Assembly (NCBI GenBank): GCA_947627235.1
Contig: CANQVG010000001.1
Location: 86,875 to 150,874, forward strand
DNA: 64,000 bases
Source: an uncultured Clostridia bacterium
GTDB lineage: Bacteria; Bacillota; Clostridia; Oscillospirales; Ruminococcaceae
Direction of reading: 5' to 3'
The notes below the pieces were generated by a model. That model saw only the letters and a list, made by a program, of their open reading frames with translations. It was not told where the DNA came from and ran no database searches. Of the stretch, positions 9,373-18,922 are shown piece by piece (positions within the stretch are counted from its first letter, which is position 1; each line of letters begins with the position of its first letter). A program made the translations under genes and the position numbers.

Positions 9373-10649
9373 GCGGATACGGAGTTATAATTGTCGGCGG
9401 AGGAGCTGCCGGTCTTTTTGCGGCTGCAAACGTCCGTACAGATAAAAGGATTCTTATAATCGAGCCTAACAGAGTTTTGGGCAGAAAGCTTCGAATAACC
9501 GGCAAAGGTCGGTGCAATCTTACAAACAACTGTTCGCCGGATGAGGTTCTGAAAAACGTCTTGAGAAATCCGAAATTTTTGTACAGTGTTGTTTCGGAAT
9601 TTCCGCCCTATAGCATTATTGATTGGTTTGAGAACAGGGGAGTGCCGCTTAAAACAGAGCGAGGCAGGAGGGTATTTCCCCAGAGCGACAGGGCGGAGGA
9701 TATTGCCGAGGCGCTTATAAGTGAGTGCAGGAGAAACGGCGCTGATTTTGTTAAATCAAAGGCGGACGGGATTATCGTATGCGACGGAGCTGTAAAAGGC
9801 GTGAGATGCGGAGAAAAAGAGTATTTTTCTGACTGTGTGTTGTTGGCGACAGGCGGGAAATCCTATCCGCGCACGGGGTCGGACGGTAGCGGCTATTCGC
9901 TCGCCGAGGCAGTCGGGCATACAGTAACCGCCTTGCAGCCTTCACTTGTGCCGATTGAGATTGAAGATAGCATTTGCGCGGCTCTTTCGGGGCTGACGCT
10001 GAAAAATGTAGTGCTCAGGCTTCACGACACACAAAAACCCACAAAGCCGCTTTATTCCGAACTTGGCGAAGTGACTTTCACGCCGGTCGGCATCGGCGGA
10101 CCTCTCGGAATTTCGGCGTCTTGTTATATTGATGAGAATAAGCTCAGATGTAAAGGCTATAAGCTTGTCATAGATTTAAAGCCTGCGCTTTCAGCTGAAC
10201 AGCTTGACGCAAGGCTTCAGAGGGACATTAAAGCCGCTCCGCAGTTGCCGTTTGAAAAACTGCTCGCTGGGCTTATGCCGAGTGCTATGGCAAAGCCGTT
10301 TTCGGATAGGCTTGAATTTGTAAAACCCGCGTCAATAGGCAATTTGACGCGCGAGCAGCGCCGAATGACAGTAGAGCTTCTGAAAAACTTTGCGCTCACT
10401 CCGAGGGTTCTTCGCGGCTTTGACGAGGCCATAGTTACACGCGGAGGGGTATCGGTAAAGGAAGTATTTCCATCGACGATGGAATCAAAGCTTGTAAAGG
10501 GATTATACTTTGCAGGCGAAATTATCGACTGCGACGCTTTTACGGGCGGTTACAATCTTACCATTGCCTTTTCGACCGCCTATGCGGCGGCGTCGGATAT
10601 ATCAAAGAAAATTCAGAATCAAGAAAGGGAAGCTGAAAAATGGGATTAA
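9369..10649 (+). CDS. BaiN/HI0933-family FAD-dependent oxidoreductase
   Basis: 426-residue flavoprotein of the HI0933 (aminoacetone oxidase-like/BaiN) family. The FAD Rossmann motif VIIVGGGAAGLFAA is at the N-terminus, ITGKGRCNLTNN follows near residue 40, and the C-terminal FAD signature GLYFAGEIIDCDAFTGGYN is clear. The substrate is not known from sequence; BaiN itself reduces bile acid intermediates in some gut Clostridia, but the family is widespread and that role should not be assumed. The start is GTG, overlapping the RpiR stop, with GGAG four bases before it. Confidence 0.9.
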   Translation: MSGYGVIIVGGGAAGLFAAANVRTDKRILIIEPNRVLGRKLRITGKGRCNLTNNCSPDEVLKNVLRNPKFLYSVVSEFPPYSIIDWFENRGVPLKTERGRRVFPQSDRAEDIAEALISECRRNGADFVKSKADGIIVCDGAVKGVRCGEKEYFSDCVLLATGGKSYPRTGSDGSGYSLAEAVGHTVTALQPSLVPIEIEDSICAALSGLTLKNVVLRLHDTQKPTKPLYSELGEVTFTPVGIGGPLGISASCYIDENKLRCKGYKLVIDLKPALSAEQLDARLQRDIKAAPQLPFEKLLAGLMPSAMAKPFSDRLEFVKPASIGNLTREQRRMTVELLKNFALTPRVLRGFDEAIVTRGGVSVKEVFPSTMESKLVKGLYFAGEIIDCDAFTGGYNLTIAFSTAYAAASDISKKIQNQEREAEKWD

Positions 10650-11941
10650 ACTGCGCTATTGACGGTCCGAGCGGCGCCGGAAAGTCTACCATCGCAAAGG
10701 AACTTGCCCGCAGGCTCGGATTTGTATATGTCGACACGGGCGCGCTTTACCGTTCAATCGGTTATTACGTCGTATCAAAGGGAGCTAAAACATCATCTGC
10801 CGAGGAGGTCGTGCCGCTTCTCGGAGATATCAGCATCGAGCTTAAATATGTCGACGGCGTTCAGCGCGTGATTCTAAACGGCGAGGACGTCTCGGACAAA
10901 ATAAGAACACCGGAGATTTCTATGGCGGCGTCAAACGTCTCCGCGATTCCCGAAGTACGGGATTTTCTTCTCAATCTCCAGAGAGACATCGCCGGAAAGA
11001 ACGACATAATAATGGACGGCAGGGACATCGGCACAGTCATTCTACCGAGCGCTGAGGTAAAGGTTTTTCTGACCGCTTCTGCAGAGGAAAGGGCGCGCCG
11101 CAGGTTTGAGGAGCTTAAGGACAAGGGTCAGAACGTTGTGTATGAAGACGTTCTAAATGATATAAATCAGCGCGACTATAACGACTCACATCGCGAAACC
11201 GCGCCTCTTAAAAAGGCTGACGACGCTGTCGAGCTTGACACTACCTCAATGACGGTAGACGAGGTGGTCGGAAGTATAGAAAAGCTCATCATCGAAGCGC
11301 AGCGCGAGGAATCCGTTCCGTTCAAAAAAATTCCCGCCTTTCGCAGATGGCTGTTTGCAATCCCGAGATTTATTGTGAGGGTAGGATTTTCAATAGTTTT
11401 CAATCTCAAATATGAGGGAACCGAAAATCTTCCGGATCACGGCTCGGTGATACTCGCCGGAAACCACAGGACATGGTTCGACCCGGTTCTTATCGCAATC
11501 CGTGTAAAATATATCTCGGCATATATGGCGAAAGCTGAGCTTTTTGACCATTTTCCGCTGAATGTCATAATCAGAGCTGTGCATGGCTTCCCGACAAGGC
11601 GCAACAGCGCCGATGTTTCTGCCCTTACTCGCGCTGAAGAGGCAATTAGAAAAGGTTACAATCTGACTATCTTCCCCGAGGGAACCCGCTCCAAGGACGG
11701 CAAGATAGGCAGAGCAAAGAGCGGTGTTGCATTTATCGCATCAAAGTGCGGAGTGCCTGTGTATCCGGTCGGAATTTCCTTTAAGAGCAAGCTTCATTTT
11801 CGCTCAAAAATCACCGTTCGTTTCGGCAAACCGATTTCTCCCGAGGAGCTTCATATAAATTCTATGTCCAAGACCGATTTAAGAGCTGCTGGCGAGCTGA
11901 TAATGTCGAATATCGCGGGGCTGGTGGATAGCGATGCCTAA
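10640..11941 (+). CDS. Fusion of cytidylate kinase and 1-acylglycerol-3-phosphate acyltransferase
   Basis: 433 residues in a single uninterrupted frame. Residues 1-220 are (d)CMP kinase: P-loop GPSGAGKST, the VDTGALYRS motif and MDGRDIGTV. Residues 240-433 are a PlsC-type acyltransferase with HRTWFD (H276, D281) and IFPEGTRS (about 345-351), which makes phosphatidic acid at the membrane. In Bacillus cmk and plsC are adjacent separate genes followed by an S1-like gene, so this is a fusion of neighbours. It makes CDP/dCDP and phosphatidate activities in one chain; whether the chain is processed is unknown. It overlaps the flavoprotein by 10 nt and the ispH fusion by 8 nt. Confidence 0.93.
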   Translation: MGLNCAIDGPSGAGKSTIAKELARRLGFVYVDTGALYRSIGYYVVSKGAKTSSAEEVVPLLGDISIELKYVDGVQRVILNGEDVSDKIRTPEISMAASNVSAIPEVRDFLLNLQRDIAGKNDIIMDGRDIGTVILPSAEVKVFLTASAEERARRRFEELKDKGQNVVYEDVLNDINQRDYNDSHRETAPLKKADDAVELDTTSMTVDEVVGSIEKLIIEAQREESVPFKKIPAFRRWLFAIPRFIVRVGFSIVFNLKYEGTENLPDHGSVILAGNHRTWFDPVLIAIRVKYISAYMAKAELFDHFPLNVIIRAVHGFPTRRNSADVSALTRAEEAIRKGYNLTIFPEGTRSKDGKIGRAKSGVAFIASKCGVPVYPVGISFKSKLHFRSKITVRFGKPISPEELHINSMSKTDLRAAGELIMSNIAGLVDSDA

Positions 11942-13931
11942 AGTAACTGTCGCTAAGACCGCAGGTTTCTGTTTCGGAGTCGACAGGGCGGTAAAGCTTG
12001 CGTATGAGGCAGCGGGAAGATATGATAACGTTCTTACGCTCGGACCGATAATTCATAATCCGGACGTCGTGGGCGACCTCGAAAAGCACGGTGTGAGGGT
12101 TATAGAAAACCTTGACGGCGTCACGGCCAAGGATACGGTGATAATCCGCTCTCACGGCGTAGGTCCCGACGTTTATGCGAAGCTGCTTGAAATAGGCGCG
12201 AGGGTAGTAGACGCCACATGTCCTTATGTTAAAAAGATTCATCAGATAGTGTCGGAGCGTTCAAAGGCCGGAGATTTGATACTGATTGCGGGCGACGAAA
12301 CCCATCCTGAGGTCAGAGGAATAGTAGGATATGCCTCAGGAGAGTATCATGTCTTTGCCGACGCTGACGAGATGATGAAACTTATAAGAAAAAACTGTGA
12401 AAATTCAAAAAAAAGTGTTGCAATTCTTTCGCAAACCACTTATAATATTAAACTGTGGGAGAATTGTAAATCCCTTGTAAAGGATATGCCGGGCGTGACG
12501 GTTTACAACACCGTCTGTGCGGCAACCTCCAAAAGGCAGTCCGAGGCTATGGAGCTTTCCTCTCAAAACGATGTCATGATTATCGTAGGCGGGTGTAACA
12601 GCTCAAACACCAAAAAGCTGTATGATATATGCAGTCAAAACGCCGAGTGTCATCTCGTGGAGAATGCCGAGGGTCTGAAAGATATAGATTTTTCCCATAT
12701 AAGATCCGCTGGGATCTCTGCCGGCGCGTCAACTCCGGCGTATATTATTAAGGAGGTACAAAATACCATGACTGAAATTCTGACAAAGGAAGAGGAGTTC
12801 AACTTCGAGGAAGCGATTGAGCAGACCTTCAAGAAAATATATACCGGAAAGAGAGTAAGCGGCATCGTCACTGCGGTCAACCCCACTGAAGTTATAGTCG
12901 ATATCGGAACCAAGCAAACCGGATATATTCCTCAGGCAGAACTTTCTTCCGATCCGAACGTAAAGCCTTCCGACGTTGTATCTGTGGGCGACGAGATTGA
13001 CGTTATCGTCACCAAAATCAACGACGTTGAAGGAATAGTTTACCTCTCCAAGAAGCAGGTAGACGCACAAAAAGGCTACGACGAGGTTAAAAAAGCCGCT
13101 GAGGATGGCACCGCCGTTTCGGGCGTTGTCACCAATGTCATAAAGGGCGGAGTTATCGTAGTCGTAGAGGGTATGAGAGTCTTCGTCCCCGCATCGCAGA
13201 CCGGCGTAAGAGCTGACGTCAGCCTTGATACGCTTTTAAAGCAGACCGTTAACCTCAAGATAATCGAGCTCAACGAGCAGCGCAAGCGCGCCGTCGGTTC
13301 GATTCGCAAGGTCGCTGCGGAGGAGAGAGCTGCAAAGCGCGCTGCGTTCTTCGAGAATGCCGTTATCGGCTCCACAGTCGAGGGCGAGGTTAAGTCAATC
13401 ACCGACTACGGCGTATTTGTCGATGTCGGCGGTGTCGACGGTCTTGTCAGAAAGGCAGACCTCACTTGGGCGAGAATCAAGCACCCGTCCGACGTTGTAT
13501 CCGTTGGAGACCGCATCGAGGTCACCATAAAGGATATCGACCGCGAGACCGGCAAGGTTTCTCTCGTCTACAAGAAGCAGTCCGACAATCCTTGGGACAT
13601 CTTCCGCAATAACTACGAGCTCGGACAAGTCGTTGATGCGACTATTGTGTCCATCACGAGCTTCGGCGCTTTTGCGCAGATAATTCCCGGTATCGACGGT
13701 CTTATTCACATTTCGCAGATCGCCGACCAGAGAGTCAACAATGTTGCTGATTTCCTCACCGTCGGTCAGACCGTTCAGGCGAAGATTACCGAGTGCGATT
13801 TTGAAAAGAAGCGCGTCAGCCTCTCAATCAGAGCGCTCCTGCCCTCTGCAAATGAAGCTGAGGAAGCAGATGAAGCCGTTGAAGCCGAAGACGCAGCCGA
13901 AACCGAATCCACCGAGGAGTCGGCTGAATAA
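11934..13931 (+). CDS. ispH: Bifunctional IspH reductase / S1 RNA-binding protein
   Basis: 665 residues. Residues 1-278 are 4-hydroxy-3-methylbut-2-enyl diphosphate reductase, last step of the MEP isoprenoid pathway: cluster ligands C13, C96 and C195 and active-site H41, H74, H124 and E126 are all present at the positions known from E. coli IspH. Residues ~300-640 hold four S1 RNA-binding domains followed by a Glu/Ala-rich tail. This fusion is known from Clostridia. A strong AGGAGG (12751-12756) and an in-frame ATG at 12768 sit exactly at the domain junction, so the S1 half (387 residues) may also be made alone. A strong terminator follows. Confidence 0.95.
   Translation: MPKVTVAKTAGFCFGVDRAVKLAYEAAGRYDNVLTLGPIIHNPDVVGDLEKHGVRVIENLDGVTAKDTVIIRSHGVGPDVYAKLLEIGARVVDATCPYVKKIHQIVSERSKAGDLILIAGDETHPEVRGIVGYASGEYHVFADADEMMKLIRKNCENSKKSVAILSQTTYNIKLWENCKSLVKDMPGVTVYNTVCAATSKRQSEAMELSSQNDVMIIVGGCNSSNTKKLYDICSQNAECHLVENAEGLKDIDFSHIRSAGISAGASTPAYIIKEVQNTMTEILTKEEEFNFEEAIEQTFKKIYTGKRVSGIVTAVNPTEVIVDIGTKQTGYIPQAELSSDPNVKPSDVVSVGDEIDVIVTKINDVEGIVYLSKKQVDAQKGYDEVKKAAEDGTAVSGVVTNVIKGGVIVVVEGMRVFVPASQTGVRADVSLDTLLKQTVNLKIIELNEQRKRAVGSIRKVAAEERAAKRAAFFENAVIGSTVEGEVKSITDYGVFVDVGGVDGLVRKADLTWARIKHPSDVVSVGDRIEVTIKDIDRETGKVSLVYKKQSDNPWDIFRNNYELGQVVDATIVSITSFGAFAQIIPGIDGLIHISQIADQRVNNVADFLTVGQTVQAKITECDFEKKRVSLSIRALLPSANEAEEADEAVEAEDAAETESTEESAE
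12751..12770 (+). promoter_or_regulatory. Internal ribosome binding site for the S1 moiety
   Basis: AGGAGG at 12751-12756, then ATG at 12768-12770, in frame with the ispH-rpsA fusion (codon 279). It lies between the end of the IspH fold and the first S1 domain. The 11-nt spacing is long but usable. Confidence 0.6.
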
Positions 13932-13945
13932 TCATTGCAAGACTA

Positions 13946-13976
13946 ACGGCAGGGGAGCAATTCTCCTGCCGTTTTT
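13946..13976 (+). terminator. Intrinsic terminator after ispH-rpsA
   Basis: Stem ACGGCAGG / CCTGCCGT around an ~11-nt loop, followed by a run of five T. It closes the long plus-strand transcript that starts near 3020. Confidence 0.9.
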
Positions 13977-14025
13977 GCAATTTATTAAGATTCGGTTAAA
14001 AATGGTTACAATTTCGGTTTTGCTC

Positions 14026-14054
14026 TTAACATTTTTGAAAAAGTGTGGTATATT
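14026..14054 (+). promoter_or_regulatory. Candidate sigma-A promoter for the PBP gene
   Basis: TTAACA (14026-14031), 17-nt spacer, TATATT (14049-14054), 40 nt before the TTG start. Confidence 0.6.
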
Positions 14055-14093
14055 GTAAAAGAAGTGATTATCTTTCGGAAAGGAGCGGTTTGG

Positions 14094-16430
14094 TTGTCAA
14101 AGCTATCCGAAAATCTGAAAAAAATTAAACGCAGGCTGCGCAGAATATTCAGACCGATAAAAAAGACTGTCGGAACAGTAGCGACGGCATTTCTCTGTCT
14201 GTTCCTCGTGGCGGTTCTAACCGTTACGATTGTGGGTTCGGCGTTTACAGTCTATATTGTCAATCTTATGGAGGGTACTTCCGAGATAACTCTTGATAAT
14301 GTCTCCTCCAGCTACACTACCTATATCTATGCACAGGGCGACAACGGCGACTGGATAGTCTACGACCTTATGTCAAACGAGGGCGAAAAGCGCATCTGGT
14401 GCAGCCTTGAGGGTATACCTCAGCACGTTCAGGACGCTTTTATCTATTCCGAGGATGAGCGTTTTTACAGCCACGACGGCGTTGATTTTCAGGGCATACT
14501 TTCAGCCATCAGGGATATTGTCACTAAAGACAGCAAGCGCGGAGCCTCTACGATAACGCAGCAGACCGTAAAGAACATCACCGACGACCGCGCCGATATG
14601 GACGACGGTCTTGCCGGCGTCGCGAGAAAGATACGCGAGCTCTACCGTGCGGTTCAGCTTGAAAAGCACTACACCAAGGACGATATTCTTGAAACGTATC
14701 TCAACCTCGTTCCGCTCAATAACAATATCTACGGTGTTCAGGCGGCGTCGAACTACTACTTCAACAAAGACGTGAGCGAGCTTACCCTCGGTGAAGCGGC
14801 GTGCATAGCCGCTATAACCAAGAGCCCGAGATTTAACGACCCTATAGATCACCCCGACAGCAACTATGAGCGCCGCGAGTATATCCTCGACGCGATGCTC
14901 GAAAACGGCGCAATTTCCTCACAGGAACACGACGCCGCGCTCGCCGAGGAGCTTCACCTCATAGGCAGCATGGTCTATACAAAGACCGATGACAACTCGG
15001 TAGATTCTTCGGCGGTTTCGGCTTACGACAACTTCAACAGCGTTTCCTCCTACTACGTCGACGCCGTGATAAACCAGTGCGTTGACGTATTTATGAACAA
15101 GTACGGTATAAGTTGGCAGGAGGCGTATCAAAAGCTCCGTTCCGGCGGATATCAGATTTACACCTGCGTCGACCTCGACATTCAGAAGCAGCTTGAGGAA
15201 AAATATCTTGATTACCATAATCTCTTCGGCGAAGACGGCGACGAGAAGCTCCAGAGCGCATGCATCTGTATGGACTACAACGGCAGAGTGCTCGGAGTGA
15301 TAGGCGGTGTAGGCAAAAAGGAAAGCCCTCTCGGTCTGAACCGCGCCACGCAGTCTACCCGTCAGCCCGGCTCGTCGATAAAGCCTATCGCCTCATATTC
15401 CCTTGCGGTCGACAAGGATTACATTACATGGTCTTCGCAATTTTTGGACGCACCGCTTCTTATCGAGGACGCCTCTGCCGAAAACGGCTATATGGTCTGG
15501 CCGGTAAACTATTCAACTTCCAGCAACCGTGGCGCTTGGTCCTATGATTATAACTTTACTTTCCAGTGCCTCCAGCGCTCTCTCAACACCACCGCCGCGC
15601 AGATAGTCGAGATGTTGACGCCTGCTTCCTGCTTTGAGCAGCTCTATTATAAGCTTCACCTTAATACTCTCGCTCTGTATCAGAACGGCAGCACCGATGT
15701 AGCGCGGTCTCCGATGTCGGTGGGCGCGCTGACCAACGGCGTAAAGCTTCAGGATATGGCGGCGGCGTATCAGATTTTCGGCAACGGAGGTCTCTACTAC
15801 GATTCAACCTTTATCTCGAGAATTATCGACAATACCGGCGAGGTGATATATTCACACAGCTTTGTAGGTGAGAACGTCCTGAATGAGAGTACGGCCTACG
15901 TTATGAACAGAATGATGGAGACCGTAGTATCAAGCTCGCGCGGCACGGGACGCAACGCAAAGCTCGACGGAGTTGAGCTTATTGCGAAAACCGGTACCAC
16001 TAACGACTGGCACGACCTTTGGTTTATGGGCTGCACCCCCAACTACGTCACGGGGCTTTGGATAGGCTACGACATTCCTGCAGATATCGGCACGAGCGTA
16101 AGCTCGTCGACTGTCTGGAAAAACGTCTTCAAGGACATTTGCGAGGCAGGGGAACTCAAGACTTTCAAAGCGTCAAACAACGTGGTTCAGCGCGAATACT
16201 GCACCGAAACGGGTCTTATTGCCGGCAGCGGCTGCACCTCTACCTCGACCGGTTTCTATAAGCGCACGAATATTCCGCCGGTATGCTCGGGCGACCATGT
16301 ATACCCCGAGATTGATAAATCCAAAAAGCCGGTAATAGTTACCGACGGCGTGGATACGGCGCATTACGAGGAGCTTACGGGTCACCACTACTTCTATGTC
16401 TTCAACATTCTGCGAGACGGAAGCTTTTAA
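14094..16430 (+). CDS. Class A penicillin-binding protein (transglycosylase/transpeptidase)
   Basis: Bifunctional peptidoglycan synthase, 778 residues. It has a very basic cytosolic tail, one membrane helix (about 30-55), a GT51 glycosyltransferase with EDERFYSHDGVDFQG, GASTITQQTVKN and ETYLNLVPLNNN, then a transpeptidase with the SxxK serine in QPGSSIKP and the KTG box in AKTGTTND. The open frame reaches 14043 but AGGAG 8 nt before TTG at 14094 sets the start; the first residues then read (M)SKLSENLKK. It has its own promoter and is followed 24 nt later by the methyltransferase gene. Confidence 0.94.
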   Translation: MSKLSENLKKIKRRLRRIFRPIKKTVGTVATAFLCLFLVAVLTVTIVGSAFTVYIVNLMEGTSEITLDNVSSSYTTYIYAQGDNGDWIVYDLMSNEGEKRIWCSLEGIPQHVQDAFIYSEDERFYSHDGVDFQGILSAIRDIVTKDSKRGASTITQQTVKNITDDRADMDDGLAGVARKIRELYRAVQLEKHYTKDDILETYLNLVPLNNNIYGVQAASNYYFNKDVSELTLGEAACIAAITKSPRFNDPIDHPDSNYERREYILDAMLENGAISSQEHDAALAEELHLIGSMVYTKTDDNSVDSSAVSAYDNFNSVSSYYVDAVINQCVDVFMNKYGISWQEAYQKLRSGGYQIYTCVDLDIQKQLEEKYLDYHNLFGEDGDEKLQSACICMDYNGRVLGVIGGVGKKESPLGLNRATQSTRQPGSSIKPIASYSLAVDKDYITWSSQFLDAPLLIEDASAENGYMVWPVNYSTSSNRGAWSYDYNFTFQCLQRSLNTTAAQIVEMLTPASCFEQLYYKLHLNTLALYQNGSTDVARSPMSVGALTNGVKLQDMAAAYQIFGNGGLYYDSTFISRIIDNTGEVIYSHSFVGENVLNESTAYVMNRMMETVVSSSRGTGRNAKLDGVELIAKTGTTNDWHDLWFMGCTPNYVTGLWIGYDIPADIGTSVSSSTVWKNVFKDICEAGELKTFKASNNVVQREYCTETGLIAGSGCTSTSTGFYKRTNIPPVCSGDHVYPEIDKSKKPVIVTDGVDTAHYEELTGHHYFYVFNILRDGSF

Positions 16431-16454
16431 ATTCAACTGAAAGGGTGTTCGACA

Positions 16455-17558
16455 ATGCGGCTTTGCTGTCCCTGCCATTTCGGTCTGGAGAGCGTTCTTG
16501 GATTTGAAATCAAAAAAATCGGCGGAGAAAATCTCGAGGTTTCGGACGGAAGAATAAGCTTCGACGGCGATATGGAGCTTCTTGTCCGCGCGAATATCCG
16601 CCTTGCGACCGCCGAGAGGGTCTATATCGAACTCGGAAGCTTTAAAGCCGAGACTTTCGCGGAGCTTTTTGACGGCGTCAGGGCTCTTAGACTTGAAGAC
16701 TATATCGGCAAGACCGATGCCTTTCCGGTAAAAGGTCACAGTTTAAAATCGAAGCTTCACAGTATTCCCGACTGTCAGTCGATAATAAAAAAAGCCGCTG
16801 TCGAGCGGCTGAAAAGCGTATATCATATCGAAAGATTCGAAGAAACTGGTCCGAAGCATCAGATACAGTTTAATATCTTAAAGGACATTGTGACTGTATA
16901 TCTCGACACCTCGGGCGACGGGCTTCACAAGCGCGGTTACCGAAAAACCTCGAACTTGGCGCCGATAAAGGAGACCCTCGCCGCAGGAATAGTCGACCTT
17001 GCGAGAGTAAGAAGCGGAAGCGTAGTCTGCGACCCGATGTGCGGAAGCGGAACTTTTCTGATAGAATCCGCGTATAAGGCTCTCGGAATAGCACCGGGTC
17101 TTAAAAGGAGCTTTTGTGCGGAAAAGTGGGACGTCATTTCAAAGGAAATATGGCAAAACGAGCGCAACGCCGCTCTCGGAGATATCAGAGAGAATGATTT
17201 TAAGGCGTACGGCTTTGATATTGACGACTTCGCGGTTTCGCTGAGCCGCTCCAACTGTAAGGAAGCCGGCGTCGCCGACAGGGTATCAGTAGAGAAGCGA
17301 GACATTTTGAATCACGTTCCGATTGAAGGCGCGATAACAATTTGCAACCCGCCCTATGGTGAAAGGATGCTTGAAATTCGTCAAGCCGAAGACCTTTACA
17401 GAAAGATGGGACAGGTACTTCACCCGTCAAAGACCAATCCTGCCTACATCATCACACCGCACGAGGAGTTTGAACGGCTCTTCGGCAAAAAGGCCGATAA
17501 AAAGCGCAAGCTTTATAACGGCATGCTTAAATGCTGCCTTTATATGTACTATCTCTGA
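16455..17558 (+). CDS. THUMP-domain class I rRNA methyltransferase (RlmL N-half/YpsC type)
   Basis: 367 residues. The THUMP RNA-binding domain occupies about 50-155, followed by a UPF0020-type Rossmann methyltransferase with CDPMCGSGTFLIE near residue 196 and the catalytic NPPYGER near residue 297. This fits the m2G rRNA methyltransferase family (RlmL/RlmK N-half, Bacillus YpsC). The target base is inferred from the family. It is downstream of the PBP gene and its last 10 nt overlap the convergent mtaB end. Confidence 0.9.
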   Translation: MRLCCPCHFGLESVLGFEIKKIGGENLEVSDGRISFDGDMELLVRANIRLATAERVYIELGSFKAETFAELFDGVRALRLEDYIGKTDAFPVKGHSLKSKLHSIPDCQSIIKKAAVERLKSVYHIERFEETGPKHQIQFNILKDIVTVYLDTSGDGLHKRGYRKTSNLAPIKETLAAGIVDLARVRSGSVVCDPMCGSGTFLIESAYKALGIAPGLKRSFCAEKWDVISKEIWQNERNAALGDIRENDFKAYGFDIDDFAVSLSRSNCKEAGVADRVSVEKRDILNHVPIEGAITICNPPYGERMLEIRQAEDLYRKMGQVLHPSKTNPAYIITPHEEFERLFGKKADKKRKLYNGMLKCCLYMYYL

Positions 17559-18841
17559 ACGATTTCGCCGAACAGTGAACCGTTCTCAGACGAAATTATT
17601 CGCACATTGTGCACCTGTCTGAAAAGCGTATCTGTAAAGCGTTTCACATTTACAAGCTGATAGCCCTCTGAATGCCCCTGATGAAAATCGGGGGATTTTT
17701 CGCGTTCAAAAATCACCTGTAAAACTTTCCCGATAAGCGAACGAAGATAGCTGTCTCTGCTGTTTTCCACAGCCTGCGCCATAATTCGTGCGCGCTTTGC
17801 TTTTACGGCTTCCGGTATTTGGTCTGCCCTCGCGGCGGCAGGAGTGCCTTTTCTCGGCGAGTAGGGGAATATGTGGGCGTCTGCAAAGGAAATTGACTTT
17901 ACAAATTCGAGAGACTCATTAAAGTCTGCCTCAGTCTCCCCCGGGAAGCCGATCATAATATCGGTTGTTATCGCGCAGTCAGGAAAGCGCAGTCTGAGGT
18001 AATCGACAAGTTCGCGGTACCTTTCGGCGGTGTATTTGCGGCGCATTTGTAAGAGCGTTTTGTCACACCCGCTCTGGAGTGCAAGGTGAAAATGCGGACA
18101 AAGTCCGTGAAGCTTTGCAAGGCGGTCGATTACCTGCTCTGTCATCTCCTCGGGCTCAAGAGAGCCGAGCCTGACTCTTATCGCGCCGCTTTGAAGTATC
18201 GCTTCGGCAGCGTCGGCAACGGTTTTATCTGTGCCTTTACCGTAGTCAGAGAGGTTTATCCCGACCGCGACGATCTCCTTATGTCCCGCTTCAACGAGGA
18301 TTTTCGCTTCGGAAGCTATGGCGTCGAGCGGCTTTGAGCGTGAGCGTCCGCGCGCATAGGGGATTATGCAGTATGAGCAGAAACGGTCGCAGCCGTCCTG
18401 AATTTTGATTATGCCTCGCGTTTTGCTGCTGCCGTGAATCAGCGTTTCAAGTTCGGGATATTCCTTTTGCAACGGTGTGATTTCAACACTTTTGCACCTA
18501 TTTTCAACAAAGCTTTCAACAAGCTCCGGTAAACGCTGTTTATTTTCGGTGCCGACTGCTACGTCTGCGTCCCTGACAGCTTCCGAATCCGCGCCGTGAG
18601 CCTGAGGGTGACATCCGCACAGAGCTATGACGGCGTCCGGATTTTCGCGCCTGATGCGCCTTATAAGCTGACGAAGCTTCATATCCGACTGCGCGGTAAC
18701 TGTGCAGGTGTTGATTATGCACGCTTTCGCCGATTCTATTTCGTCGGTAAAAGAGTGTCCGCGACGCTCAAAATTTTGCTTTAAAAGCTCGGTCTCATAC
18801 TGATTGACCTTGCATCCAAAGGTGTAAAACCACACGTTCAT
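17549..18841 (-). CDS. mtaB: tRNA t6A37 methylthiotransferase MtaB
   Basis: Radical SAM methylthiotransferase converting t6A to ms2t6A at position 37 of ANN-decoding tRNAs. 430 residues: N-terminal UPF0004 domain with three cluster cysteines (FGCKVNQYE, INTCTVT, CGCHPQ), radical SAM motif CDRFCSYC near residue 150 and a C-terminal TRAM-like region. The N-terminus MNVWFYTFGCKVNQYE separates it from MiaB and RimO. A GAGGAA site precedes the ATG. Confidence 0.93.
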   Translation of the reverse strand: MNVWFYTFGCKVNQYETELLKQNFERRGHSFTDEIESAKACIINTCTVTAQSDMKLRQLIRRIRRENPDAVIALCGCHPQAHGADSEAVRDADVAVGTENKQRLPELVESFVENRCKSVEITPLQKEYPELETLIHGSSKTRGIIKIQDGCDRFCSYCIIPYARGRSRSKPLDAIASEAKILVEAGHKEIVAVGINLSDYGKGTDKTVADAAEAILQSGAIRVRLGSLEPEEMTEQVIDRLAKLHGLCPHFHLALQSGCDKTLLQMRRKYTAERYRELVDYLRLRFPDCAITTDIMIGFPGETEADFNESLEFVKSISFADAHIFPYSPRKGTPAAARADQIPEAVKAKRARIMAQAVENSRDSYLRSLIGKVLQVIFEREKSPDFHQGHSEGYQLVNVKRFTDTLFRQVHNVRIISSENGSLFGEIVQR

Positions 18842-18900
18842 AGTTATTCCTCACATATTTTAACGTCTGTTAAAAGTATAATATCACAAAAACAAAAAAT

Positions 18901-18917
18901 TGTAAATTGTCTGTAAA
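18901..18917 (+). promoter_or_regulatory. OmpR/PhoB-type response-regulator box (WalR-like)
   Basis: TGTAAA-N5-TGTAAA, an exact match to the WalR consensus TGTWAH-N5-TGTWAH. It ends 5 nt before the -35 of the HPr-like gene. On the opposite strand it reads as a TTTACA-N5-TTTACA PhoP-type box toward mtaB. Confidence 0.5.
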
Positions 18918-18922
18918 TTCGC

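Noticed and set aside
13994..14014. GGTTAAAAAT/GGTTACAATT repeat before the PBP gene as a third WalR box
   Set aside because: The period is 10, not 11, and one half-site does not match TGTWAH.
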